This document shows positions 1 to 10,785 of a stretch of DNA of 64,000 bases, piece after piece. How positions within the stretch are numbered: the stretch's first letter is position 1; every line of letters begins with the position of its first letter. The position numbers were made by a program, and so were the translations under genes. Source of the DNA: Lantana camara. Lineage: Eukaryota > Streptophyta > Magnoliopsida > Lamiales > Verbenaceae. The stretch is from NCBI GenBank assembly GCA_037501455.1, contig CM074857.1, positions 100,101,501 through 100,165,500 on the forward strand, given 5' to 3'. A model generated the notes under the pieces. It did no database searches and was not told the origin of the DNA. It saw only the letters and a program-made list of their open reading frames with translations.

Positions 1-1046
1 TGAAAACCTCAGGGGAATTTTGTGTAATTAGATAAAACCTCACTGGTATCATTCACATCCTCATATTAAAGTCTTTCCTTCTCATGTAGGTGAGTTTTTA
101 AAAAATCCAAACGGTTCTTAGAAAATTATAAGGACTTTGTTTAGTATTTTCGTAGTTTGGCTCAATTTTTTAATTATTCGGAGAGTTTGATGAACTGATC
201 CTAAATTATTCCTAGTTCTGCACTTAATTATTCCTAGCAAAAATGCCTTCCAGTTGTATTGCTCTGATTTTTTCAGAGTTCCTTAATAAAATGACAATCT
301 TCGATTGTGTGTTTCCCGATTTAAGTTACAGACCAACGACTCTGATCTTACTACTGATCTCCAAAAACTTTAGTATATTGGATCTCCAAAAACTTTAGTA
401 TAAAAACTTGATTTAGTTCATGAATTTTGAAACGTAATATATCCTTAGCTTAGGGACATTTTTGCTGATATTCATATAACGAATAGGCTGTATAGTATTG
501 ATTTCTATTTTCTATCGAATATTTAGTACATAAAATGTGTTAATTTTGATAGACAGTGATGTTAATGATCCAAACAATGTTTACGCATTGCTTTTCTAAC
601 GGAAATACACATGATATGCACAACTCAAATTAAATTATAGACTAGATGGAGTGGCAATAATCTTCCTTTACATTGTGCGTAGCTGTAATGTCAGGAAGAT
701 TTCGAGCAACTGGTAGTTAATGTGAAGAATGTAACTTAGAAATAAATATAGAAGTAGTTTGAGTATCTATCAACATTTTTGTCATTAATTTATTGAGTAT
801 AGGATAGGGTGCAATGATCCTTCATCAATTACAAGCTTCTCCCTAGTGTAGAACACTCGACTATGTTTGGCAACTTTCAAGGTACGTTCGTTCCTACTAT
901 TTTAGTTGCATTTTCCACTTCGATCAGCCAAGCCTACATTCATCTCTATGGTGATGATCCCATCTATACATGGAAGTAATTTCTTTTAACCTTGCCATCT
1001 GTTTTTGAATTAATTATGTGTTAAGTGCAGAACTTCATAGCTGTAC

Positions 1047-1478
1047 CCATTTAAATTTATCTCAGGTATCTAACGGACCCGGTTGAACATAAAAATAGGC
1101 AGTCACAAAATTTGATATACTAGGAATATACAGTCAAAACAGTTTCGAAAATGGATTTCGTATGGACTCAAAGTTTGACTCTGAAGTTGCTGCGTAGAAG
1201 CTGTCAGATTTGGAGCTATGCATTCGTTAACTATAAGCATGCTAGAAGTCAGCTAAATCAATTAAAACTCATGCAAAAACATACCTATAACATTCCCTAA
1301 CCTTCAAAATTAATCACACACTCAATATCTCAAGATTTAATGATACAAGAGTCATCCGAAATCAACCAAAACAGAAAGGTTACCTCAAGTAGCACAAGAT
1401 GAATGCCTCAAGTTTTTACTTTCGCTTTAACTTGTCTCCCGTTCTACACCCTCCTGCAATTCTCGACTGCCATAAAAA
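1047..1478. repeat. Direct repeat, copy 1 (noncoding, about 430 bp)
   Basis: The sequence from a 'ggtatc..acggaccc' start to 'cgactgccataaaaa' recurs about 720 bp downstream at 1767-2182 in the same order and orientation, with scattered substitutions and small indels. A more diverged relative lies at 12990-13330 inside another CACTA element. No coding potential is evident. Confidence 0.8.
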
Positions 1479-1766
1479 GGTGACATAAATTGTATCAATG
1501 TGGTTGAGGAACAAATTAGCTTAATGAGAATGCCAAATGGAAGCAAAAAGAACAGCTGAACATCACAGTAAAAACTAAAATATCAATGTAGCACACATTT
1601 CAAACAAGAATATTTTTGTCGTATCATACAAACTCGGATTAAGCTGAAATTTTCAGTACATACTCAAGCTACATATAGGAACTTCTTGGTAAAACAGCTT
1701 TATAAAATATGAAGGTTTACCCCCCTGCTGAAGGAGTTAGTCCAGATCATAAATATTGAAAAGATG

Positions 1767-2182
1767 GACCAATTTAAAATTTCCTCGGGTATCAAACGGA
1801 CCCGGATGAACGTAAAACTTGGCAGACACAAACCTTGATATACTAGGAATATACAGTTAAAATAGTTTCGAAAACGGATTTCGTATGGACTCAAAGTTTG
1901 AGTCTGAAGTTGCTGCGTTAAAGCGGTCAGTTTTGGAGCTATGCATTCATTAACTATTTGCATGCTAGAACTCAAGCCAAAACAATTAAAACTCAGGCGA
2001 AAACATACCTATAACATTCCCTAACCTTTAAAATTAATCACACACTCAATAACACAACATTTAACGCATCAAGAGTCATCGAAATCAACCAAAACTGAAA
2101 GTTTACCTCAAGTAGCACAAGATGAGGGCTTTAACTTCTTTCCCGTTCTACACCCTCAGGCAATTCTCGACTGCCATAAAAA
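1767..2182. repeat. Direct repeat, copy 2
   Basis: Second copy of the repeat at 1047-1478. Shared landmarks in the same order are 'tatactaggaatatacagt', 'atttcgtatggactcaaagt', 'tacctcaagtagcacaagatg' (split by small indels) and 'cgactgccataaaaa'. The intervening 290 bp is not repeated, so this is a dispersed direct duplication rather than a simple tandem array. Confidence 0.8.
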
Positions 2183-2301
2183 TAGAGACAAATGATCTGA
2201 GTTTTGACAGTTAATACTGGCCAGCTATAAACATCATATTCTTTTGAAATAGTGAAAGTTATGTATGCAGCTGATGACATAAAGTATAAATTGAGGACTA
2301 C

Positions 2302-2702
2302 CTAATTCTGAAATGTCAAAGAAGATGTTGTTTGTACTAATGCTGTCGGATTCATGCTTATGACCAACGGCAGAACTTAGAACTGAAAAAAACAAACGTT
2401 AAATTTTCAGAGAAAAGACATTAGAAAACCAAGAGATTCACAATCCTCACTCTGTTTTTTACACTAACGAGGAAACATGAGAACAATCTAAATGTTTTCA
2501 TTGTAGACGTAAAATGCATACTTTCTTGAAACAAAAAAGAAGATTACAAACCTGGGCTGTTGTGCTTTGTTCTGGGAACCTGAATGCTGTAATGGCAGAG
2601 GAAGATAATCCAGAAACTACAGCTTTGTCACTGCTGACACAGCCTTTGATATCTACAACTGAATCCTCATATCCAAATGAATCAGGAGATGACTGATAAA
2701 CC
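2302..2702 (-). pseudogene. Exon-like fragment of an unidentified plant gene
   Basis: On the minus strand, 2702-2552 reads open with an acceptor-like AG before it and a donor-like GT after it, and it includes the peptides SSPDSFGYEDSVVD and SSDKAVVSGLSSSAITAF. A second open piece, 2382-2302, is also bounded by AG and GT. The two do not join in a continuous frame as drawn, so either a boundary is wrong or the copy is decayed. I do not recognise the protein. The location just inside a CACTA terminus suggests a captured gene fragment, but an unrelated relic is possible. Confidence 0.3.
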
Positions 2703-3179
2703 CTGAAAATTGAGAATTTTCTAACAAATTTCAACAATATATGCAGCTTAGATATTACTCAAAATCCAGACCCAAATCATTTCACCAAAATACTGGAAGA
2801 AACTCATCCAACACCCTCAACCAAGAAAATCTAGAGGAATAAAAAGGATACCTTGAGTACTACGCAGATGCCTACATGCCCTCTTCACCTTCGATTCAAA
2901 CGCACCCGGATTGCACCTGAAAATCTCGCACTTGCTTCATACACAAACGCAGCCACAAAAGCCCTAAACGCTACCCAATCGTTAAATTCCCAAAACCCTA
3001 GCCCCTTCAACGTTATAGAAATTGAAAATGCAGGTGATTTGAAGAGCAATCATGCGTGTCTACGGCTTGTGAGTGATTCTCCAAGAACCCTAGCTCCTTC
3101 ATCTTTTGGAATACAGGTGAAAATGAAAATGCAGGCGATTTGGGGAAAAAAATTTCAGAACGCGTAAATACATCTATTA

Positions 3180-3801
3180 AAATTTCCCACGGGAGAAACT
3201 GTCGAAACACCGTCGAAAAAAGAAGGTAACAACGACGGATAACCAACGACAAAAAGCCGTCGGAACCTGTGGAATGCAAATTTAGACACGCCAACGGAAT
3301 ACCCCCGTTGGTATTCCTTGGATATCGCATAGCTACCGATGGAGGCTCCCGCCGGAATTTTGTTGGTTCATTAAAAGTCAAAGTGGTAATTATGGTAATA
3401 ATCCGACGAAACGACTCCGTCGGAAATCCATCGGATAGTTAGCTTTATCGACGGAAACACGACAGACAAATATCCGTCGGGTTGAAAAATAATTTGTATG
3501 CAAATGTACCGACGGTTTGTCCGTCGGAATTCCGTCGAAACGTTTTCAGTGCCAAAATTGCGCCAATTATTCCAATGGATGTCCGACACATCTCCGACGG
3601 TATGGCCGTCGGAAACTTTTGGCGCAAAAATTTTGAAATCCCACAATATTTTCCGACGGTCGACCTCAATTATTAGTTTAGCAATTAGTCATCACAATTA
3701 CGTTGGTTTTTCATTGCTTTTCCATCGAAAATTCCGATGAAAAACCGACAGTTTGTTCCCGTCGGTTTTTTCCGTCGGAACTCGGTGATTTTCTTGTAGT
3801 G
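3180..3801. mobile_element. Right terminus of a CACTA (En/Spm-type) DNA transposon
   Basis: The stretch ends in TTTTCTTGTAGTG at 3789-3801, the reverse complement of the CACTACAAGAAAA terminus typical of plant CACTA elements. The preceding 600 bp are packed with CCGTCGG and its complement CCGACGG in both orientations, as expected of the subterminal transposase-binding repeats of this superfamily. I found no matching left end in the window. The element either starts upstream or has lost its left end, so its length is unknown. Confidence 0.75.
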
Positions 3802-4891
3802 ATTCTCAAAATATTTAACCCAATATATAATTAATTATGAATTAAGTTATTTATTAAATAAAGTGATTTTTGACTTTATATTAGATAAAGGTTGAAAAGT
3901 CAAACTTCCTATTGTAGGAGAGAGAAGACATCTCTTGCTAGACTTGGAGAATAAGTTAAGAACTTATTATTCAATTAAAAGTTAATAATTAAATGAGTTA
4001 ATTAGTGAGCAAGAAATCAAAGTTCACTAGGTTTGGGACACTAGGGATTTTCGAACCCCACTAGTATTTATACTAGTGGTGGTGCTTCTCTTATTCTTTA
4101 GATCAACGTTCTAGAAGCGTTAGATTTTTTAGAAAAATAAAAGAAAAGTTTTCAAAGCAAAATATCCTAGCCAAACACAAGCCATAGAACTAGCATTCTC
4201 ACTAGCTTGATCGTGTTCTAGGGATCTAATTGAAGGACGTTCGAGGGACAATCCACTTGAAGGGTGTTTGTTAGCTAGGCGATATCAACATCACAAGAAA
4301 GCCTCTATCTTCGTAAGTTTCTTGAAACACCCTAAGATACGATACGAACATTGCAAGTTTTTACATTTATTTTTGGAAAGAAAATTTAAACTTCTACTGT
4401 CCAAACTCTGTGTGTTTTCCAACAGCACGGGCCAATTTTTGGCCGTGGCCGTACCTTCCAGGCTAACAGAGAAGATGACAACATTTGGGGCAATTAGATT
4501 GGGGTCTTTAGGAAAGTTGATATATGAAATGTTATTTCAGACCGTCGATCTTTAATTATTTAGTTATTTTCGTTCATATTTGTGAGACCCCATAATTTTT
4601 GGATGAGGTACGTAGATTGATGTTTCTTGTGAGTTCGATTTAGTCCTACGCAGTTTTTATTAGATTGAGTGTTTAATTCTTGATTGAATTTTATTTCACG
4701 AACTATATGTAAAATTATTTGACATGAGTACAATTGTTTGAATATATTTATAAGTAGTTAATTATTTATTAAAAAGGTTATGGGAAATCATAATGATAAG
4801 TTCATGGTATATTAATTGAGGAAATTTATGGGAAATTGAAAGAAATGATAAACGAACAGACAGGTTTACTAATAAGGACAAGAGAGCTAAC

Positions 4892-5229
4892 TTGCCCACT
4901 GATATTGAATTGTTTAGTCATATTGTTGGGGGGGGGGGGGGGGGGGGCAACAAGAATGATGAGGTGTATGATGCCCACTTGAAGACCAAACACTCAAGTA
5001 CTAGTATATCCACTAGTCCTCAAATTTACTCTACTAGCTCAGCCATATTATCTGAATTGGATGAGTTCAGATGACAACAACAACAATTGCTCGAACAACA
5101 TGTTACATTACGACTACAAATGCTCGAGGAGCAAGCCGAGCTGTGACGGTAGTGGGAGTATATTGAGGAGCGGGAACAGCTAAAACAGGCAAAGTTGCAA
5201 TGACAATAGGAGCAAGTTTTGTCCACCAT
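4892..5229 (+). pseudogene. Decayed coiled-coil ORF, possible plant transposase C-terminus
   Basis: A single reading frame from 4892 shows an N-terminal ELFSH..NDEVYDAH segment, a Ser/Thr-rich stretch, and then a Gln/Glu/Leu-rich coiled coil (QQQQLLEQHV, QMLEEQAEL, WEYIEEREQLKQAKLQ). The coiled coil is interrupted by TGA and TAG codons in glutamine/arginine-rich context. The layout recalls the C-terminal region of plant Ptta/En/Spm-type transposase ORFs, but I cannot prove the family. Several stops are one C-to-T change from CGA or CAG, the pattern left by methylated-cytosine deamination. A 20-base G run lies inside the frame, where a Gly run would be encoded. Confidence 0.3.
4928..4947. repeat. 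Poly-G homopolymer (20 G)
   Basis: Uninterrupted run of 20 G within the decayed ORF. It is a candidate G-quadruplex and also a place where read or assembly length may be wrong. Confidence 0.9.
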
Positions 5230-5310
5230 AACATAAATGATATCTATGTTTCAACAAAAACTTAATTCAAATCCCGACCTTCTGCATCGTTTAAATGTCT
5301 AAGTAGGTAA

Positions 5311-5493
5311 TGTTAGAGAATCCCCGACATCTTTGAAGGAGATTTGCCCTAATTATGTTTTCCTTGTATAGGACCGTAATTTAGGCGTGTAATTAGGTGT
5401 TGTATTGTATTTATTCTATATCCCCGTTTGTTTTGTACACACCACAAACAATAAATATAATTAAGTCTTTCTCCCAAAACATTCCTCTTAACA
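5311..5493 (+). repeat. 5' LTR of Copia C (183 bp)
   Basis: Starts TGTTAGAG and ends CTTAACA, followed at once by TGGTATCAGAGC. A short LTR of this size is common in some copia lineages. The partner LTR is not in the window, so the left edge rests on the TG dinucleotide and spacing only. Confidence 0.7.
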
Positions 5494-5505
5494 TGGTATC
5501 AGAGC
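5494..5505 (+). other. Primer binding site (initiator Met tRNA), Copia C
   Basis: TGGTATCAGAGC immediately after the LTR is the standard plant retrotransposon site complementary to the 3' end of initiator methionine tRNA. Confidence 0.9.
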
Positions 5506-5552
5506 CGGTTTCGTTTCAATAACGATTCGAATACCTTGCTCATCACCTACCA

Positions 5553-8387
5553 ATGGATTCACCCACAAAACCAAACCCCATGACGGCAGATTTCTTACCC
5601 AAATGGCGGAACTCCTCCGACAAAAACAACCCAACCACTAATAACATCAAACTCAACGATAACAACTATGCAATATGGTCAAGAATAGTTCAATTGGTAC
5701 TACTTAGCCGGGGTAGAATGGGATACATTATCGAAAAAACTGTATCCCCTGATCAAGATGAAGCTGGATACAAAGCTTGGGAACAGACAGATGGATTTGT
5801 TCAAAGCCTCATACTCAACTTTATGGAACCCGAGATCGACCTACAATTCATCCTTTGCCCCAACGGGAAGGAATTGTGGGACGAAATCAAATCCACCTAC
5901 CACGACGGAGGTGATTAACTAAAGTTATACGAACTTAAGCAATGGGCCTATCAGACTAATCAAGGCGATATGTCTACCGATCAATATTATCGGACCGTAC
6001 AAGGATTTGGAGAAAAATTAATTTCTGGCAACCCCAATCGATGAAGTGCTCAGACGAACAAAAAATCTATAATCTGGAAAAATAAGAGGACAGGGTATTC
6101 TTATTCTTGTGGGGATTGGACGGAAAATTCGACCCTATCAAATGCGACCTACTCAGATCTCAGCAACCGCCTACCTTAGAAGTAGCCTATAATGCCGTTC
6201 GGCGAGAAGATCATCGCTTCTCGGCCATGAACGACCTAAATTCCGGTGGCATGGGGATGGTGGCAAAAATGCGGTCAGAACCAAGTTCATCGTCCCGCGA
6301 TAGCAAAACGAGAAAGCCCGGTGGATCGAATCTGAAGTGTTCGATTTGTGAAGGTCCCAAGCACACAAAGGAGACATGTTTCAAGGTTGTGGGGTATCCA
6401 AAATAGTGGCCGGACTACCAGGCGAGGAAGAAAGGAATGGCCCCTACCAGCGGTGGGGCCGCTCGGCCCCCAACCGACAAGGTAAGCCTGGCAATGGGAA
6501 CCTCGAAAAACAAAGGCTTCACCAGGACACACTCTCATAACAGTGGCTATAATGGAGAACAAGGGAGAGTTGTGGTCCTACAAGGGATCCAAGTCACGAC
6601 TGACGCTACCAGAGACTGTTGGTTATGGCGGCATCGGCGGTAGCACCACCAGCGGCACAGGTCACGACAGCAGCGGCGGTGCCACCCACGGCACAAACTA
6701 TGGCGGCGCAACAATGGTAGGACAGGGTCTTCAACTTCCCAAATTAATTCTGGTAAGAATGGTCAGCCATTAAACCTAATGTGTAATGGGCTAAACATTA
6801 ATTCGGAAAATAGGCTGAACATTAATTTGGAAAATGGGCCAAGCTTTCCTATTGGGCCTAATAATAGGATGGGAAGAATTCTTGTGCAGGCTTCCCACCA
6901 TGAAATGGAATGGCTCATAGACTCAGGAGCAACCAACCACATGACAAATGAAGCTCATGACATCCTGGCATCTATCGCACCTCGAAAAACGGGGGTGATA
7001 AATGCGAATAGCCTCTCTTATCCGGTTATTGGGGGTAAGGGAATATTATACTATTAGAAAAATTGAATTTATCTCACTGTCTAGTTGTGCCTTCCCTCAC
7101 CTCTAAATTGCTCTCTGTTAGTCAGCTCACTAAAGAGCTTAATTGCACAGTGCTGATGTTTCTCTCTTTTTGCCTCTTACAGGATATTCGTACGGGGTCG
7201 ATCTTTGGGCGTGGTACTGAGAGAGATGGATTGTACTACATCAGAGATATCTCACAAAAAGGCTCAAGTTTTTTGGCTCATGGCAGTAGTCACAGATAAC
7301 TATGGTTATGGCATCAGCGTTTGGGGCATCCCTCTTTCCAGTATTTGAAACAATTGTTTCCCAAATTAGTTTCTGAGTCAAGTTCTTTACATTGTGATAC
7401 TTGTGTACTTGCTAAAAGTCACCGAACGAATTATCAAAGTTCAGGGAATAAAGCTGATTTGCCCGGTCCCGAGTCATATTAACTCCAGATTTAGATGGTT
7501 TATCTTATTTATTGATGACTGTACCAGATTTACTTGGGTCTACTTTCTAAACCAGAAATTTGATGCCCCAAGTACGATCCGAAACTACTTCCAAATGATT
7601 TAAACGTAATTCTCCGCCTCGATCAAAGTCTTTCGTACCGATAATGGGGGAGAATTCATCAATCAGAACCTACAAAACTTCTTTTCACATAATGGGGTTA
7701 TTCACGAGACAACCTACCCTCACACTCCTTAACAGAATGGGGTAGCCAAACGGAAGAACTGCTACATACTAGAGAGTGCTCGGGCTTTCCTATTTGAGGC
7801 CCACGTACCTAACTCCTACTAGGCTGAAGCCGTCTTAACCGTAGTGTATGTTATGAATCAACATTCTACACAAGCACTGAAGTATGAGACACCCTTGGAC
7901 ACCCTCAGGAAGTTTCATCCCATCCCTTCCGTGCTCATGCTAACCCTCGGTTTTTTTGGTGTATCGCCTTTGTTCACGCTCCAAGACATTTACGAACGAA
8001 ACTTGACCCCTGCGCAATCCGGTGTGTCTTTCTTGGGTTAGCTCTACTCAAAAGGGCTACACTGCTATGATCCTACAGACAAACGCCATTACATTACCAT
8101 GGACGTTGATTTTTTGGAGACAGAATACTACTTCAGGACAACCACCAATACATCCCCTCAAAGGAAGAGGGAGACAAGTGAGGAAATGAATTGGAAGTGC
8201 AAATGGTTAGAACCGTTACATGAGTACGCTCCACAATCAGAGGTCCTTGTACTAGAAAAACTTCCATCTCCATCTCTCTCACCCACCTCAAAGGAACCCC
8301 CGACATCGAATATCCCTGAGGTAAGTAATCCTAACCCCTCTGTTTCCATTCACAGTACATATATTTTACCTCCTCGACAGAACAGGG
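5553..8387 (+). pseudogene. Copia C gag-pol remnant (gag, protease, integrase)
   Basis: The ATG at 5553 opens a copia gag with the N-terminal signature KLNDNNYAIWSRIVQ. A nucleocapsid knuckle CSICEGPKHTKETC (C-x2-C-x4-H-x4-C) lies near 6337. Aspartic protease EWLIDSGATNHMT is near 6910, with the catalytic Asp codon at 6920. The HHCC zinc-binding region of integrase (WHQRLGH..CDTC) is around 7313-7400, and the integrase core follows with FIDDCTRF and RTDNGGEF. At the third catalytic position the reading is QNGVAKRKN where the family has QNGVAERKN, so Glu has become Lys. Many stops and several frame changes (for example after 5918, 7057 and 7603) show it cannot make a polyprotein. The frame ends in the pre-RT linker (YILPPRQNR), where Gypsy 2 has inserted. 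Confidence 0.9.
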
Positions 8388-8834
8388 TGTAACACCCGGA
8401 TCGATAGGCACTACATCCCCCACACCAAACGTCCAATCCACATATGAAATAGGAATCCATACATGAGCTAAACAAGTGGCGAACGGGTGACAAATAAAAG
8501 AACCATAGCTAAGCGGGGCTAACCCTTAAACCAACAATCATATGAGTGACAACGCAATAGATTAAAAGTGGAAACAGTAGAGATAATTTAAAGTAGCAAG
8601 CAAGATATTAAATTATAGCCACCACGGCCTACAAGCACCAACTCCAAAAGTAATAATATACAATCCCCAACTTACACACAAATCACACGCATTCACATAT
8701 ATAGACACCTACTCAAGAAATGAAGATAGGAGAGGATGTAGAGAGTGATAGTGATGATGTAATGAGCTCCAGGTGAAGTCACGACAAGTCCTCCTTCTTC
8801 TCCTTGAATTCACCCCCAAGTGTGTGAGTGAGTG
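8388..8834 (-). repeat. Gypsy 2 3' LTR, outer part (interrupted)
   Basis: This 447-bp segment continues at 32270 after removal of Gypsy 1, with gagtg at 8830-8834 duplicated at 32265-32269. Together the LTR is about 860 bp. Its first 172 bp match the truncated LTR at 61648-61819. The flanking Copia C sequence (caggg, 8383-8387) would be the target duplication, but the other copy was deleted. Confidence 0.88.
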
Positions 8835-9910
8835 TGTAACAGCCCGTAACGGGGTCTGGTTAAAATGGTAAGCTAAGGGCAGTGGTAAAGCGTTATAGAC
8901 CATGATCCAAATTTACAAAACCTCATGCATTGCATTCTTACCTGATCAACGTGCTCATATGTGATTTTTAGTACGTTAAGGGGGAATTCTTTATCTTTTA
9001 CGCACTTTACTATTCATTTATCGAGCCTACTTTACCCATCTTGTCACTCGAGCCCTAGAGGTTCCTAATCCATGTTTTTTAATCATTCGAACTTGTTTTC
9101 CAAGGTTCAGAGTCTTTAACGTTAAGGGTATTTCGGGCACTTACCGTCCAAAGTTACTATTCTTCTTGCAAACGGGTTTTGATTCGGACACCTTTTACTA
9201 CTCAAATTTATAGTCAAATCGATCCTTGAGTCAATACGAGTCATTTTAAATCATTCTTGACTTGAAAATCTATTTCAAACTTCATTTGAAATTAAACGTT
9301 TATTTAAAACACTAGTTCACTATTCCTTCTACGAACGGTTTTTCGTTCGGAGAACTTCTACTCTTCAAATTTGGGTTTAAAGTACTTCTTGATTCATTTC
9401 ATGATTTTTAAGATTGATTACATCTCTTCGTTCAAGCCCTAACTCGAGTTTTGAATAAAATATTTTTTTTAAAGATAAGTTACTATTCATCCTACATGTC
9501 TAACTTTTTATCGGTAAAATTTTTTATAGTCAATATTGGGCTCAAAACGATTGTTGATTTATTTTATGGCATTTTAAAACAATCCGGACTTTCAAATCAT
9601 GTTCGGAGGTCATTTTTCATTCGTATTCGTTTAAAACGTTCAAATTTCTATTGTTTAAAACCAATATATCTTTCTAACGGTAAATCTGTTTTCATCGAGT
9701 AAATATTAGTTTTGAAGCTAATTTTTGTCCGATTCACAAAATCCAACTTCCAGAAACTCTTCTTCGTGTTTACCATGTTAAATTACCTAAATACCCTTCA
9801 TTTCGCATTTTTATTTAATTACCAAGGCCAAGCTTACAAGAGAAGCTACCACACTTTGCTCTCCTACCCTTGGAGATAGTTTTATTGCAAGGTGAAGGGT
9901 CTCCTAACAA

Positions 9911-9920
9911 CTATAAATAC
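9911..9920 (+). promoter_or_regulatory. TATA box of the Gypsy 1 5' LTR promoter
   Basis: CTATAAATAC is conserved at the equivalent place in the 3' LTR (29467) and in the third LTR of the family (63180, CTATAAATGC). Placement about 1.1 kb into a 3.9-kb LTR implies that most of the LTR lies downstream of the start site (R/U5). That is inference from the motif only. Confidence 0.65.
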
Positions 9921-10012
9921 CATCCTCATGTCTTCATTTTTCCATGCACAATGTTGTGTTAACAACTCCCATTCTCTCCTTCTCCCCCCCCTCTTGGCCG
10001 AAGCCATCCCAT

Positions 10013-10034
10013 CCCCCCCCCCCCCCCCCCCCCC
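10013..10034. repeat. Poly-C homopolymer (22 C) in the Gypsy 1 5' LTR
   Basis: The run lies about 100 bp downstream of the TATA box. At the same position the 3' LTR has only short C runs (29563-29573), while the third family member has 18 C at 63276-63293. The length is therefore variable within the family, although homopolymer read error is possible. Confidence 0.85.
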
Positions 10035-10707
10035 AATATAGATTAGTTGTTTTTATTTTATGTTATGTTTCAGTTTAGTTTATGTTTTTATGTTATGGTA
10101 TATTTATATTATATTTAGGTTGGGTCTTAGGGTCTTCCCTAAGCCATATAGGATTTTATTTTACGCATTTATGGTATAGTTTTTGTGATATATTTGAATA
10201 GTTGTTCATGTGATTTAATTGTTTATAATATGCTATGATATGTTATGAATTAGTTTAGTATATGCTATGATCATGCTTGAGGGATTATATGTGTTGTATA
10301 TTGATGTGTGTTTATGATATTTAAATTATGTTCATGCATGATATTTAATGGAATAGTATTATATGATCAATTATGTCACAACATGTTACATATTGTCAAT
10401 TGATTTAATTGTCACATATTATATTATCATTGCTCATGTTATGCTATGACTTATGTTATGATATGATGCTACATTGTTATATGATTCATATATTATGAAT
10501 TGATCTTATGTTATGACTTGGATTAATGGAATATTATTTGATCGTATCTTATACCCTTAATTAGTGTCACACATTATAACCTAAGATAGAATAGTACTTT
10601 AATTAGACCTTGTAACCTTAGGTTATACCTTTTAATCTAGATCAGACATGCTTCTAATAATATGAACTTGAACCATAGGTTATAACAAGATCAAAATTTG
10701 ATTAGAG

Positions 10708-10785
10708 AGTGTGTGTGTGAGTGAACCGCGTGTATGCATGGTGTGCGTGTGTGTGTGTGTGTGCATGTGCGTGTGTGTGCATAAG
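10708..10785. repeat. Imperfect (TG)n microsatellite
   Basis: TG/GTGTGC-rich tract interrupted by short unique bases. The equivalent tract in the 3' LTR is at 30245-30330 with a different repeat number. Confidence 0.85.

Larger units (their letters stand above)
1..3170. other. AT-rich region without an intact gene, possibly the interior of a CACTA element
   Basis: No long ORF is convincing here. The stretch contains a direct repeat (1047-1478 and 1767-2182), weak minus-strand exon-like pieces near 2302-2702, and a small internal repeat around 3020-3140. It leads directly into the CACTA right end at 3801, and part of it resembles sequence inside the complete CACTA element at 11629-18152. It may therefore be the body of a CACTA element whose left end lies outside the window. 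I found no CACTA-type left terminus here, so that is inference. Confidence 0.4.
3802..5310. other. Unassigned AT-rich stretch between the CACTA end and Copia C
   Basis: No intact gene is seen. The part at about 3990-4330 resembles LTR or leader sequence in composition, but no partner copy exists in the window and no primer site follows. A decayed ORF lies at 4892-5229 and a 20-base G run at 4928. Otherwise nothing can be assigned. Confidence 0.5.
5311..8387 (+). mobile_element. Copia C: 5' part of a Ty1/copia retrotransposon, broken by an insertion complex
   Basis: The element begins with a short TG..CA LTR, an iMet primer site, gag with a CCHC knuckle, protease and integrase in copia order. 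It stops just before reverse transcriptase. The downstream half of RT appears 53 kb away at 61820-62057 in the same orientation, directly beyond the Gypsy 2 insertion. About the N-terminal half of RT is absent from both sides, so a deletion accompanied or followed the insertion. No 3' LTR is present in the window. Confidence 0.88.

Noticed and set aside
8388..8834. LTR belonging to Copia C
   Set aside because: Its matching copy lies at 61648 beside a minus-strand gypsy primer site, and its inner part adjoins a minus-strand polypurine tract, so it belongs to Gypsy 2.
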